From Kiloniellales bacterium (GTDB taxonomy: Bacteria > Pseudomonadota > Alphaproteobacteria > Kiloniellales > JAKSDN01): a stretch of 18,905 bases of DNA. Positions 1 through 6,520 of this stretch are shown piece by piece. Every line of letters begins with the position of its first letter. The stretch's first letter is position 1. The position numbers and the translations under genes are program-made. Below the pieces are notes generated by a model. It worked only from the letters and a program-made list of their open reading frames with translations. It did no database searches and was not told where the DNA came from. The DNA is taken from contig JAKSDN010000996.1 of the NCBI GenBank assembly GCA_022360075.1, forward strand, positions 1-18,905, given 5' to 3'.

Positions 1-437
1 ACAAAGGCACCTATCGGCTGAGCCGAGCCGGCCGCGCCCTCTTGGAGGAAGATACGGCCGGCGATCTCAACGCCTTGCTCTTTGAGGCCGCCTTCAACAA
101 GTACAGCCTTGCCTACCTCGATCGTCGGTCGGCCCACGACAGCTTTCAGAATCAAAACGGCTTGACTCTCTATCTCATCCAGAGGGTTGCCGACCAGCGC
201 TACTCGGCCGATGAGCTCTATGAAATGACAACGTTGCCAGTCGAGAGCGAGCGACCCGGTTTCCCGGACCACGCGGCGATTGCTTTCCGATTTGGTTTCC
301 TTCGATATCTCGAGTGGTTCGGCCTGCTCGAGGCCGAGCCGATCGCGGCGAACCAGGATTGGAGCAGACACGAACGCTTCAGGAAGACGGCCCTGTTTGA
401 CCGCTTTCTGTCTTTCCACCTCGATGCGTCGCGCTGA
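1..437 (+). CDS. Hypothetical protein, C-terminal part only
   Basis: The open frame runs from the left edge of the window (first full codon at base 3) to a TGA at 435-437, so the true start lies outside. About 144 residues are visible. The first ones (GTYRLSRAGRALLEED) look like the end of a winged-helix-type segment. The rest is mostly helical and rich in aromatics, with KYSLAYLDR, LTLYLIQRVAD and RYLEWFGLLE. The YLD and EWFGLLE pattern reminds me of the C-terminal part of some large hypothetical proteins carrying a plasmid pRiA4b ORF-3-type domain, but that is memory of a pattern and not a firm assignment. No catalytic motif is visible. It converges on the next gene, with 12 bases between the two stop codons. 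Confidence 0.6.
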   Translation, partial: KGTYRLSRAGRALLEEDTAGDLNALLFEAAFNKYSLAYLDRRSAHDSFQNQNGLTLYLIQRVADQRYSADELYEMTTLPVESERPGFPDHAAIAFRFGFLRYLEWFGLLEAEPIAANQDWSRHERFRKTALFDRFLSFHLDASR

Positions 438-449
438 CGCGACCGCGAG

Positions 450-1652
450 TTAGACCGAGCTCCGCCGCACCACCGCATCTCCCGCCGTCAGCACTGCCTC
501 GCGCAGCTTCAGTCCCAGCCCCGGCCCTTCCGGCGCCCGGATCACTCCCTGCTCCAACGGCGGCGGCTGGTCGACCAGTTCGCCGTACCAGCCGAAATAG
601 AAGGCGCGCGCGATCTCCTGCTCGGCCACGTTGGGGCAGGCGAGGGCCAGATGGACCGAGGCGGCCAGCGTCACCGGGCCGGAGCAGTCGTGGAAGGCGA
701 TCGGCAGGCCGGCGGCCTCGGCCAGGGCGGCAACCTTGCGCGCGACGGTGATGCCGCCGCCCCAGGTCACGTCCATGATCGGCACCGAGACGCCGTCCGC
801 AGCGATCAGGTCGCGGAACTGGCCGAGGCCGCCCAGGGTCTCGCCGCCGGCGATTGGCGCGTCGGTGCAGGCGGCGAGCTCGGCGATCTCAGCGGTCCGG
901 TCCATCCAGACCGGGTCCTCGATCCAGTCGACTTCGATCGGCTCCAGGGCAGCGGCGATTTTCTTGGCCGCCGGCAGGCTCCAGAGCCCGTGCAGCTCGG
1001 CCTTGATGCGCATGCTGTCGCCCTGGGCGGCGCGGATCTTCTCGAAGGGCACCAAGGCGCGCGAAAGATCGGCGGCCGAGATGTCCATGCCGTCGGCCGC
1101 GCCTTCAGCGAAATCGAAGGGCCAGATCTTCATCGCGCCAATGCCCATTTCCTGTAGCTCGGCGGCGAGCTCCTCGGGACGTTCGAGGAAGGCGTCGAGA
1201 TCCTCGTAGCGCCGCTCTGAGCTGGCACCCGGCAGGCCGAAGTTCTCGGGCCGGACATCGTCGGACTTGGAGACGTAGTCCGGCCCGGCGCAGGTGTTGT
1301 AGACGGGCACGGCCGCGCGCGCCGGACCGCCGAGCAGCGCATAGATCGGCTTGCCGGCGGCCTGGCCGGCCAGGTCCCAGAGCGCCACGTCGACCGCCGA
1401 GCCGGCGCGCATCTCCGCGCCCGTGCCGGCGAAGCCGACGTAGGGCCGGACGATCCGCAGCAGCCGCTCGGTCCCGCCCGGGTCCTCGCCCAGCAGCAGC
1501 GGCGCGATGCGCTCATGGATGTCGGCCTCGACCGCAGCCGCGCCGAACCAGGTCTCGCCGAGGCCGGTCAGGCCCGCGTCGCTGTGCAGAAGCAGCCAGA
1601 TCAGATTGGGCCGGCTTTTCAGGCGGACGGTCTCGACGGCGGTGATCTTCAT
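450..1652 (-). CDS. Mandelate racemase/muconate lactonizing enzyme family protein (enolase superfamily)
   Basis: A 400-residue protein, the normal length for this family. The N-terminal capping domain covers roughly residues 1-120 and a TIM-like barrel follows. Candidate Mg2+ ligands sit at the ends of barrel strands: Glu219 (in KAELHG), Glu245 (in WIEDPV) and Glu271 (in GGETLGG). Asp294 (in MDVTWGGG) and His321 (in FHDCSG) are 27 residues apart, the spacing of the Asp-His dyad of mandelate racemase. On the other face the usual KxK is only partly kept: Lys175 is followed by Ile and Trp177 (MKIW). Family members abstract a proton alpha to a carboxylate, and many are acid-sugar dehydratases. 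A His-only general base would fit a dehydratase better than a racemase, but that is inference. The ATG has a GGGGGAG ribosome site five bases upstream. It is divergent from a cysteine hydrolase. Substrate unknown. Confidence 0.9.
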   Translation of the reverse strand: MKITAVETVRLKSRPNLIWLLLHSDAGLTGLGETWFGAAAVEADIHERIAPLLLGEDPGGTERLLRIVRPYVGFAGTGAEMRAGSAVDVALWDLAGQAAGKPIYALLGGPARAAVPVYNTCAGPDYVSKSDDVRPENFGLPGASSERRYEDLDAFLERPEELAAELQEMGIGAMKIWPFDFAEGAADGMDISAADLSRALVPFEKIRAAQGDSMRIKAELHGLWSLPAAKKIAAALEPIEVDWIEDPVWMDRTAEIAELAACTDAPIAGGETLGGLGQFRDLIAADGVSVPIMDVTWGGGITVARKVAALAEAAGLPIAFHDCSGPVTLAASVHLALACPNVAEQEIARAFYFGWYGELVDQPPPLEQGVIRAPEGPGLGLKLREAVLTAGDAVVRRSSV

Positions 1653-1755
1653 AGCGCTCCCCCGCTTTTGTCTTCCCCTGGCACGATTTTGCTCGTTCTA
1701 TGCCCGTCTCACCAAGACTATCGACGGCCGACGCCACGAAACCGGAGTTCCACCG

Positions 1756-2355
1756 ATGACCGACCCCCACACTCTGCGCGACATCGCCGGCCTCGGCGCC
1801 GAGCCGAACCGCATCGCCGACTCGGCTCTGGTCCTGATCGATTGCCAGAACACCTATCGTGAAGGGGTCATGCAGCTCGTCGGCGTCGAGCCGGCCCTGG
1901 ATCAGGCCGCAAAGCTGCTCGCGCGCTTCCGCGCGGCGAAGCGTCCGGTCGTTCACATCCAGCACGATTCCGGCCCGGGATCGCCCTATGACATCCGTGC
2001 CGAGATCGGTGCCATCGCCGCGCCCGTGGCACCCGAAGGCGACGAGCCGGTGGTCGTAAAGGGGCGGCCCAACTCTTTCGTCGGCACCGACCTGCACGAG
2101 CGCCTGCAAAGCCTGGGCGTGGAGAATCTGATCCTGGCCGGCTTCATGACCCACATGTGCGTCAACTCGACAGCGCGCGGCGCCTTCAACCACGGCTATC
2201 GCTCGACGGTCGTCGCCGGCGCCACGGCGACCCGCGACCTGCCGCGGCCCGATGGCGGCGTGATCAAGGCGGCCGACCTGCACCACGCGAGCCTGGCCGG
2301 CATGGCCGATCTCTTCACGGTGGTCGTCGGTGGCGTGGAGGCGCTGCCGGACTGA
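1756..2355 (+). CDS. Isochorismatase-family cysteine hydrolase
   Basis: A 199-residue protein from the ATG at 1756, which has a GGAG eight bases upstream. The frame is open further upstream, but that part runs into the divergent gene and lacks family sequence. The family's catalytic triad is visible: Asp29 (VLIDCQN), Lys102 (VVKGRPNSF) and Cys135 in the motif GFMTHMCVNSTARGA. Family members hydrolyse amides or vinyl ethers (nicotinamide, N-carbamoyl compounds, isochorismate, biuret) through a cysteine nucleophile in the cytosol. There is no aryl carrier domain and no isochorismate biosynthesis gene nearby, so siderophore synthesis is unlikely. Divergent placement beside an enolase-superfamily enzyme, with 103 bases between the starts, suggests shared control and perhaps a shared catabolic substrate. 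The exact substrate cannot be read from the sequence. Confidence 0.9.
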   Translation: MTDPHTLRDIAGLGAEPNRIADSALVLIDCQNTYREGVMQLVGVEPALDQAAKLLARFRAAKRPVVHIQHDSGPGSPYDIRAEIGAIAAPVAPEGDEPVVVKGRPNSFVGTDLHERLQSLGVENLILAGFMTHMCVNSTARGAFNHGYRSTVVAGATATRDLPRPDGGVIKAADLHHASLAGMADLFTVVVGGVEALPD

Positions 2356-2503
2356 AGAGAATAAGCGCTCGATCCGGCTCTCTTCGGTCCCTTCGCTGCC
2401 ACAGGATCGAACATCTTCCCGTCGTGTGACAGTAATGTGTCGGTATCGGCGCAAGTTCAGCGGACATTCCCAGTATGTTCTCTGCGAGGCTGTGACAAAA
2501 TTT

Positions 2504-2524
2504 GGCCTCGTCTGGTTCGAGGCC
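2504..2524 (+). terminator. Hairpin with short T-run, possible terminator after the hydrolase gene
   Basis: Arms GGCCTCG (2504-2510) and CGAGGCC (2518-2524) pair perfectly around a seven-base loop. They are preceded by ACAAAATTT and followed by TTTAAC. The T-run is short and the hairpin lies about 150 bases past the stop at 2355, so it is only a candidate terminator. Confidence 0.45.
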
Positions 2525-2668
2525 TTTAACCGCTGTCGTGAATGCGAGGGTCTTGTTAGTTTCTACTTGGATCAAGACCGGGGGTTCCGGACTGGGAGCG
2601 AGCGATTGGGCTCGCGGTGTTCCAGGGACATGAGCCGCCCCTGTCTGTGATTGGAGTAAAGACTCTAT

Positions 2669-2690
2669 GCCGGAGCAGGAACGCTCCGGC
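2669..2690. promoter_or_regulatory. Inverted repeat 38 bases before the PEP-CTERM start
   Basis: Arms GCCGGAGC (2669-2676) and GCTCCGGC (2683-2690) pair perfectly around a six-base loop. It has no T-run, so it is more likely a 5' leader hairpin or protein-binding dyad than a terminator. It sits just upstream of the ribosome site of the secreted protein gene at 2729. Confidence 0.4.
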
Positions 2691-2728
2691 TGCATTGCGG
2701 GTGGGTCCGACCATATAGGGAGGACCAG

Positions 2729-3571
2729 ATGAAGATTCTTCGGAAGTCATTTGCACCGCATGCCGCGATCGGTGCCGTCGCTCTCGCAGCTTTGCTGCTG
2801 CCGTCACAAGCCAATGCCGTACCGACCGTTTTCAGCGCGGCCGGAGCGGCCAACGTCGCCACCGAGTTCGCCAACTTTCAGGCCGCCTTGGGCGACCCGA
2901 ACAACGGCAACGCGCCCGGGCCGCTGCCCGGCGGCCGCCGCCAGATCAACTGGGACGCCGGCATCGTGCCCTTCGACATGCCGCGCGACTTCTTCAACAA
3001 TCCGATCTTCATTCCGACGCGCGGCGCCGAGTTCACGACGGCGACGAACGAGTTCCGGGTGAGCAACGACGGCATCGACAACGAGTTCGATAGCTTCAAC
3101 ACGGACCACCCCAATCAGTTCACCACCTTCAGCTCGCCGCGCCTGTTCTCGCCGCTCGACACGAACGTCTTCGACATCACTTTCTTCGTTCCCGCTTCGA
3201 ATACGCCGGCGGCGGTCCGCGGCTTCGGCGCGGTCTTCACGGACGTCGACCAACCCGGCATCACGACGCTGGAGTACTTCGGCACATCCAATCAGTCGCT
3301 CGGCACCTTCTCGGTCCTGCCCGACCCCCAGGGCCTTTCGTTCCTCGGCGTGGTTTTCGATCTCGAGCTCATCACCAGGGTCCGCGTCAGCCTGGGCAAC
3401 ACGACCTTGGCCTCAGGCATCATGGACGGCTCCGTCAACGATGTGGTTGTCCTGGACGACTTCCTCTACAGCGAGCCGCAGGCCATTGCCGAGCCGGGCA
3501 CGCTGGCGCTCTTCGCCGCCGGACTGCTCGGTCTCGGCGCACTGCGGCGGCGGGTCGGCGGGGCCGCTTGA
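2729..3571 (+). CDS. PEP-CTERM sorting-domain protein, secreted
   Basis: A 280-residue protein with a Sec signal peptide (residues 1-30, hydrophobic AAIGAVALAALLLP, likely cut after SQANA). The C-terminal tail, roughly residues 252-280, has the PEP-CTERM layout: a short motif AEPGTLAL, a hydrophobic segment (FAAGLLGLGAL) and an arginine cluster (RRR). The first position of the PEP box is Ala here (AEPG), a variant. In this family exosortase cleaves the tail and the protein goes to the surface or exopolysaccharide matrix. No exosortase gene is in the window. The middle is rich in Asn, Asp, Phe and Thr and looks beta-sheet-like, with no known enzymatic motif. The start has a strong GGGAGGA ribosome site. 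The gene appears monocistronic and converges on hemH. Confidence 0.9.
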   Translation: MKILRKSFAPHAAIGAVALAALLLPSQANAVPTVFSAAGAANVATEFANFQAALGDPNNGNAPGPLPGGRRQINWDAGIVPFDMPRDFFNNPIFIPTRGAEFTTATNEFRVSNDGIDNEFDSFNTDHPNQFTTFSSPRLFSPLDTNVFDITFFVPASNTPAAVRGFGAVFTDVDQPGITTLEYFGTSNQSLGTFSVLPDPQGLSFLGVVFDLELITRVRVSLGNTTLASGIMDGSVNDVVVLDDFLYSEPQAIAEPGTLALFAAGLLGLGALRRRVGGAA

Positions 3572-3572
3572 A

Positions 3573-3588
3573 GACCCGGATTTGGGTC
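3573..3588. terminator. Small hairpin between convergent genes
   Basis: Arms GACCC (3573-3577) and GGGTC (3584-3588) flank a six-base loop, followed by CGGTTTC. A short palindrome with GGCG/CGCC arms lies at 3594-3605. Both fall in the 51 bases between the PEP-CTERM stop and the hemH stop. They may help end transcription from either side, but the stems are short and the T-run is poor. Confidence 0.3.
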
Positions 3589-3622
3589 GGTTTCGGCGTA
3601 CGCCGGTGTCCGCCACCAGACC

Positions 3623-4720
3623 TCAGCGCTTGAGCGGCACGACCTTGGGGTCTGCCGCTGGCAGGCTATCGGTGGCCGGCAGCCAGCCCTGAAGCTCGCG
3701 CTCGACCAGCTTGGCCAGCAGATCGATGCTGGCCTCGCTGTCGTTGAGGCAGGGGATCAGCGAAAAGCGCTCGCCGCCGCCGTCCAGGAACAGCTCGCGT
3801 CCCTGGATGGCGATCTCTTCGAGGGTCTCCACGCAGTCGGAGACGAAACCCGGGCAGACCACGGCGACCGACTTCACGCCCTCGCCGGCCAGCGCCTCGA
3901 GCGTCTTGTCGGTATAGGGCTGCAGCCACTCCTGCTTGCCGAAGCGGGACTGGAAGGTGAGGCGGAGGTGCTTCTCGTCCAGGCCGAGCCGCTCGCGCAG
4001 CAGGCGCGCGGTCTTGGCGCAGTGGCAATGATAGGGATCGCCTTTCTCGAGATAGACCTTGGGTAGGCCGTGGAAGGAGGCGAGGATCGCGTCCGGCTTC
4101 CAGCCGAGCCCTTCAAGGTGGGTCTCGATCGAGCGGGCGAGCGCTTCGATGTAGTCCGGGTCATCGTGGTAGGGCGGAACGGTACGGAGCGCCGGCTGCC
4201 AGCGCATGGCGCCCAGCGCCTCGAAGGCCTTGTCGTGGACGCTCGCCGTCGTGGTCGCGCTGTACTGCGGATAGAGGGCGAAGAGCAGCACGCGGTCGCA
4301 GCCAGATTTCTTCAGGTGCTCCAGGCGCTCGGCGATGCTCGGTTTGCCGTAGCGCATGGCCCAGTCGACCACGAGGTCCTGGCCGCCATCCGGCAGCCGG
4401 TCCTGGAGCAGGCTCGCCTGATTGCGGGTGTACTTGCGCAGGGGCGATTCGTTCTCTTCCTCCAGCCAGATCGCGCGATAGGCCTCCGCGCTCTTGCTGG
4501 GCCGAAAGGTCAGCACGAAGGCGTGCAGGATCGGTTGCCAGATGAGGGGGTTGAGCTCGATCACCCGGCGGTCGCTCAGGAACTCGCGCAGATAGCGCCG
4601 CACGCTGGCCACGTCGGTGCCGTCCGGCGTGCCGAGATTGACCAGCAGCACGCCGACTCGCCCATGGCGGACCTCCGGATGGCTCGGAGGCTGTGCGGAC
4701 GGGGCGGAAGACGTGGTCAT
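3623..4720 (-). CDS. hemH: Ferrochelatase
   Basis: A 365-residue protein matching ferrochelatase along its whole length. It inserts Fe2+ into protoporphyrin IX, the last step of protoheme synthesis. Diagnostic segments in order are GVLLVNLGTPDG (residues 23-34), the region around LNPLIWQPILHAF, LFALYPQYSATTTASV (146-161), FHGLP with the metal-handling His217, GDPYHCHCAKTARLLRERL (228-246), LTFQSRFGKQEWLQP (254-268), and GFVSDCVETLEEI with Glu298. The adjacent Cys232 and Cys234 in YHCHC are, as I recall, common in alphaproteobacterial members. Whether the enzyme carries an Fe-S cluster cannot be told. The ATG has only a weak GGAA upstream. The 5' region contains a long hairpin (4902-4953) about 180 bases before the start, which could be a leader element or the end of the upstream transcript. 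Confidence 0.97.
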   Translation of the reverse strand: MTTSSAPSAQPPSHPEVRHGRVGVLLVNLGTPDGTDVASVRRYLREFLSDRRVIELNPLIWQPILHAFVLTFRPSKSAEAYRAIWLEEENESPLRKYTRNQASLLQDRLPDGGQDLVVDWAMRYGKPSIAERLEHLKKSGCDRVLLFALYPQYSATTTASVHDKAFEALGAMRWQPALRTVPPYHDDPDYIEALARSIETHLEGLGWKPDAILASFHGLPKVYLEKGDPYHCHCAKTARLLRERLGLDEKHLRLTFQSRFGKQEWLQPYTDKTLEALAGEGVKSVAVVCPGFVSDCVETLEEIAIQGRELFLDGGGERFSLIPCLNDSEASIDLLAKLVERELQGWLPATDSLPAADPKVVPLKR

Positions 4721-5179
4721 GGCAGGCGTTCCAGGATGATCGGTAAGGTCACAAAGAATCTAGGTCAGTCTTGGCAGGGCGGCCAGGGCTCGGTTGGTTT
4801 CAGCGCGCGGCTCGGGCCAGACTCTCTTGCCTAACGACAGGGGCTCAAGAGAAGGACCTACACCGTTCGGCTGCAACAAGGCCGGTCACTCCCGACAAAG
4901 ACAAGGGCCGGCACACAGTGGAGGAGGGAGGGGGTCCAGTGCACCGGCCCTTGCAGGCTCTAGGGCCTATCGGTCGCGCCAAGCTCGCCGGCGCTGGCGG
5001 ACAAGGTCTTCAGATCCGGCATTCGTGGGCTCTTTCCTGCTGTGAGGCGGTTCTCCTGCAGAGATAAGCTCTGGTGTTCCATTATTGAAATCGAGTGATA
5101 AGATCATATCGATTGATATCGACTATTGCCCGGTGTCTTTGACCGGTTGGGTGGGACTGGGGATACGGCGCCCCGCCGG
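4721..5179. other. Intergenic gap upstream of hemH, with structured segment
   Basis: A 459-base gap between hemH and the transporter gene, both minus strand. No convincing ORF: the open frame at 4771-5067 (plus) has no family-like content. It holds the hairpin at 4902-4953, an alternative hairpin using 4946-4951 and 4962-4967, and an AT-rich island around 5080-5125. That island has two near-identical 11-mers, ATCGAGTGATA (5090-5100) and ATCGATTGATA (5108-5118). A small RNA gene is possible, but I do not recognise one. Confidence 0.55.
4902..4953 (-). terminator. Long hairpin, terminator- or attenuator-like on the minus strand
   Basis: Outer arms CAAGGGCCGG (4902-4911) and CCGGCCCTTG (4944-4953) are perfectly complementary over ten pairs. 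The inner CAC plus TGGA pairs with TCCA plus GTG, broken by a CA/CA mismatch and an AG bulge. Read on the minus strand the stem is followed by TGTCTTTGTC, an imperfect T-rich tail, and the loop is CCCCCTCCCTCC. It could terminate the transporter transcript, whose stop is about 230 bases upstream, or act in the hemH leader. Confidence 0.5.
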
Positions 5180-6391
5180 TCAAAAGAGGTTCGCTTCCCA
5201 GCCCAGGTAAGTGCCGTAGGCGATCAGTATCGCCGGCGCCGCGCTGTACAGCGTCGCCACCAGGGCAGCCTTCGGCGCCAGAGCAATCGCCGGGAAGAGC
5301 GCGTCGCCGTCGTTGCTGATCGCGTTGCCCAGTTGAGCCGAAAGCGGCAGCGCGCCGCCGAGATAGAGGGCCGTCACGACGATTTGCGGGCCGCAGCCGG
5401 GTATGAAGCCGACGAGTACGGCGATCAGCGGCACGATCGGCGCGGCCACGGCGAACAGGGCGCCGAGATCGAGATCCAGCAGCGTGACGGCAAGCTCGTA
5501 GCCGACGAAAGCGAAGACGACCCAGGCGGTGATGAAATTGGTGTCGTCGATGATCCGGCGCGTCGTGTCCCCGATCGAGGCGGGGGCGCCGGCTCCGTTC
5601 CGCGACGCTTTGGGCCTCAGGTCGAGATTGCCCACGCCGGCCCACAGGGTCAGAGCCAGGACCGCGCCGCCGACGCCAAGCCAGAGGACGGGATCGGAGC
5701 CGGCGGAGAAGCCGAGCCATGCGGCGACATCGACTTGGAAAGCCAGGGCCAGACCGACCGCGAGTCCCGGTACGACCAGGGCGAGCCACAGACCTTCGGC
5801 GAGGGAGAAAGGCCGCTGCGGCATGTCGATCTCTCTCGCATCCGAGGAGCTGTACGCAGGCGTACGTGCGCGCAAGAAGCCGGGCCCGTGAATCCAGTCG
5901 ACCAGCAGACCCGACAAGCTGCCGACCACCAGGCCGACCGCGTAGACGAGGGCGGCGGTCGTCGGTTCCTTGGCCAGCAGCAGGAACATCGCATCGCCCA
6001 TCGTGGCCGTCAGCGCCGCCACCACCGCGCCGAAGCTCAGATGGCCCTTGGTGTACTGCGTGATGACGACGATGGCGCCGCCGCAGCCCGGAAAGGCGCC
6101 GAGAAAGGCCGCCGCCGGGATCTGCCAGTGCCCGTAGCGGCTCAGCAGGCAGCCGATGTCGCTGCGCAGCGCCCGCTCGAGGCCGTAGACCAGGGCGAGC
6201 GTGCCCGCGACGAAGACCGAAACCGCGAGATAAGCCTCGCTCAAGGCGTCGAGCGTGACGTGGAAGGTCTCGCTCGAGCTCAAGGCCAGAGCCAACAACA
6301 GCAAAAGAGCCATCATCCGGCCGATCGGGCCGCTCTTCAGCCCGGGGCCCAGGCTCAGCCGGTAGCTCAGGACGGCGGTCAGTTGAGTCAT
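5180..6391 (-). CDS. Putative polytopic metal transporter (ArsP_2-like, 10-TM heavy-metal/manganese transporter family)
   Basis: A 403-residue, strongly hydrophobic inner-membrane protein with about ten membrane segments. It shows an internal duplication: residues 98-160 begin GAFPGCGGAIVV and continue to TMGDAMFLLLA, and residues 328-385 begin GFIPGCGPQIVV and continue to SNDGDALFPAIA. Each half thus has PGCG followed by GDAxF, as expected for a two-repeat transporter. A polar loop lies around residues 170-196 and another near 258-280. I recall this pattern from the family annotated as putative manganese transporter or 10-TM heavy-metal exporter (related to arsenic efflux permeases). The assignment to family is fairly good, but substrate and direction are inferred. 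The start is set by a GGAGGA ribosome site seven bases upstream. It is divergent from oxyR across 129 bases, so peroxide-responsive control is plausible. Confidence 0.75.
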   Translation of the reverse strand: MTQLTAVLSYRLSLGPGLKSGPIGRMMALLLLLALALSSSETFHVTLDALSEAYLAVSVFVAGTLALVYGLERALRSDIGCLLSRYGHWQIPAAAFLGAFPGCGGAIVVITQYTKGHLSFGAVVAALTATMGDAMFLLLAKEPTTAALVYAVGLVVGSLSGLLVDWIHGPGFLRARTPAYSSSDAREIDMPQRPFSLAEGLWLALVVPGLAVGLALAFQVDVAAWLGFSAGSDPVLWLGVGGAVLALTLWAGVGNLDLRPKASRNGAGAPASIGDTTRRIIDDTNFITAWVVFAFVGYELAVTLLDLDLGALFAVAAPIVPLIAVLVGFIPGCGPQIVVTALYLGGALPLSAQLGNAISNDGDALFPAIALAPKAALVATLYSAAPAILIAYGTYLGWEANLF

Positions 6392-6430
6392 GTCGTGTCC
6401 TCCTAGACCGGCGATCGTCGCGACGACTTA

Positions 6431-6486
6431 ATTAGATTGATTTTAATTATCAGTTGCAACAACTATGAAATCAACCGAATTGATTT
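6431..6486. promoter_or_regulatory. Operator-like region between transporter gene and oxyR
   Basis: An AT-rich patch in GC-rich surroundings. It contains the dyad AGTTG-caa-CAACT (6452-6464) and a perfect inverted repeat AAATCAA-ccgaa-TTGATTT (6468-6486). A further TTGATTT lies at 6437-6443, making three copies of that heptamer. Dyads between divergent genes are typical LysR-family binding sites, so OxyR autoregulation and control of the transporter is the simplest reading. The elements do not obviously match the E. coli OxyR consensus. Confidence 0.55.
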
Positions 6487-6520
6487 GATCGGGACGATTG
6501 AGGGTGTCTATGGTACGGGC

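Larger units (their letters stand above)
2356..2728. other. Intergenic gap upstream of the PEP-CTERM gene
   Basis: A 373-base stretch with no convincing gene. The open frames crossing it lack plausible start signals and recognisable content. It holds two perfect hairpins, at 2504-2524 and 2669-2690, listed separately. I looked for a sigma-54 type GG-N10-GC promoter, which controls some PEP-CTERM genes, and did not find one. Confidence 0.6.

Noticed and set aside
1679..1692. Sigma-54-like promoter TGGCACGATTTTGC between the divergent genes
   Set aside because: The GG to GC spacing is nine bases instead of the required ten, so it is a near miss and probably chance.
1513..2454. 313-codon minus-strand frame
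   Set aside because: Antisense to the isochorismatase-family gene, which carries the full catalytic triad.
2315..2695. 126-codon minus-strand frame across the gap before the PEP-CTERM gene
   Set aside because: It overlaps the end of the hydrolase gene, has no ribosome site, and its sequence shows no family-like pattern.
4771..5067. 98-codon plus-strand frame upstream of hemH
   Set aside because: It runs through the long hairpin, has no ribosome site and is low in structure-forming residues.
4860..5070. Known structured RNA (6S, SRP, RNase P or tmRNA) in the gap upstream of hemH
   Set aside because: None of the conserved core sequences I know for these RNAs is present.
5126..6406. 426-codon plus-strand frame
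   Set aside because: Antisense to the transporter gene, very rich in Arg, Gln, Glu and Asp, with no family features.
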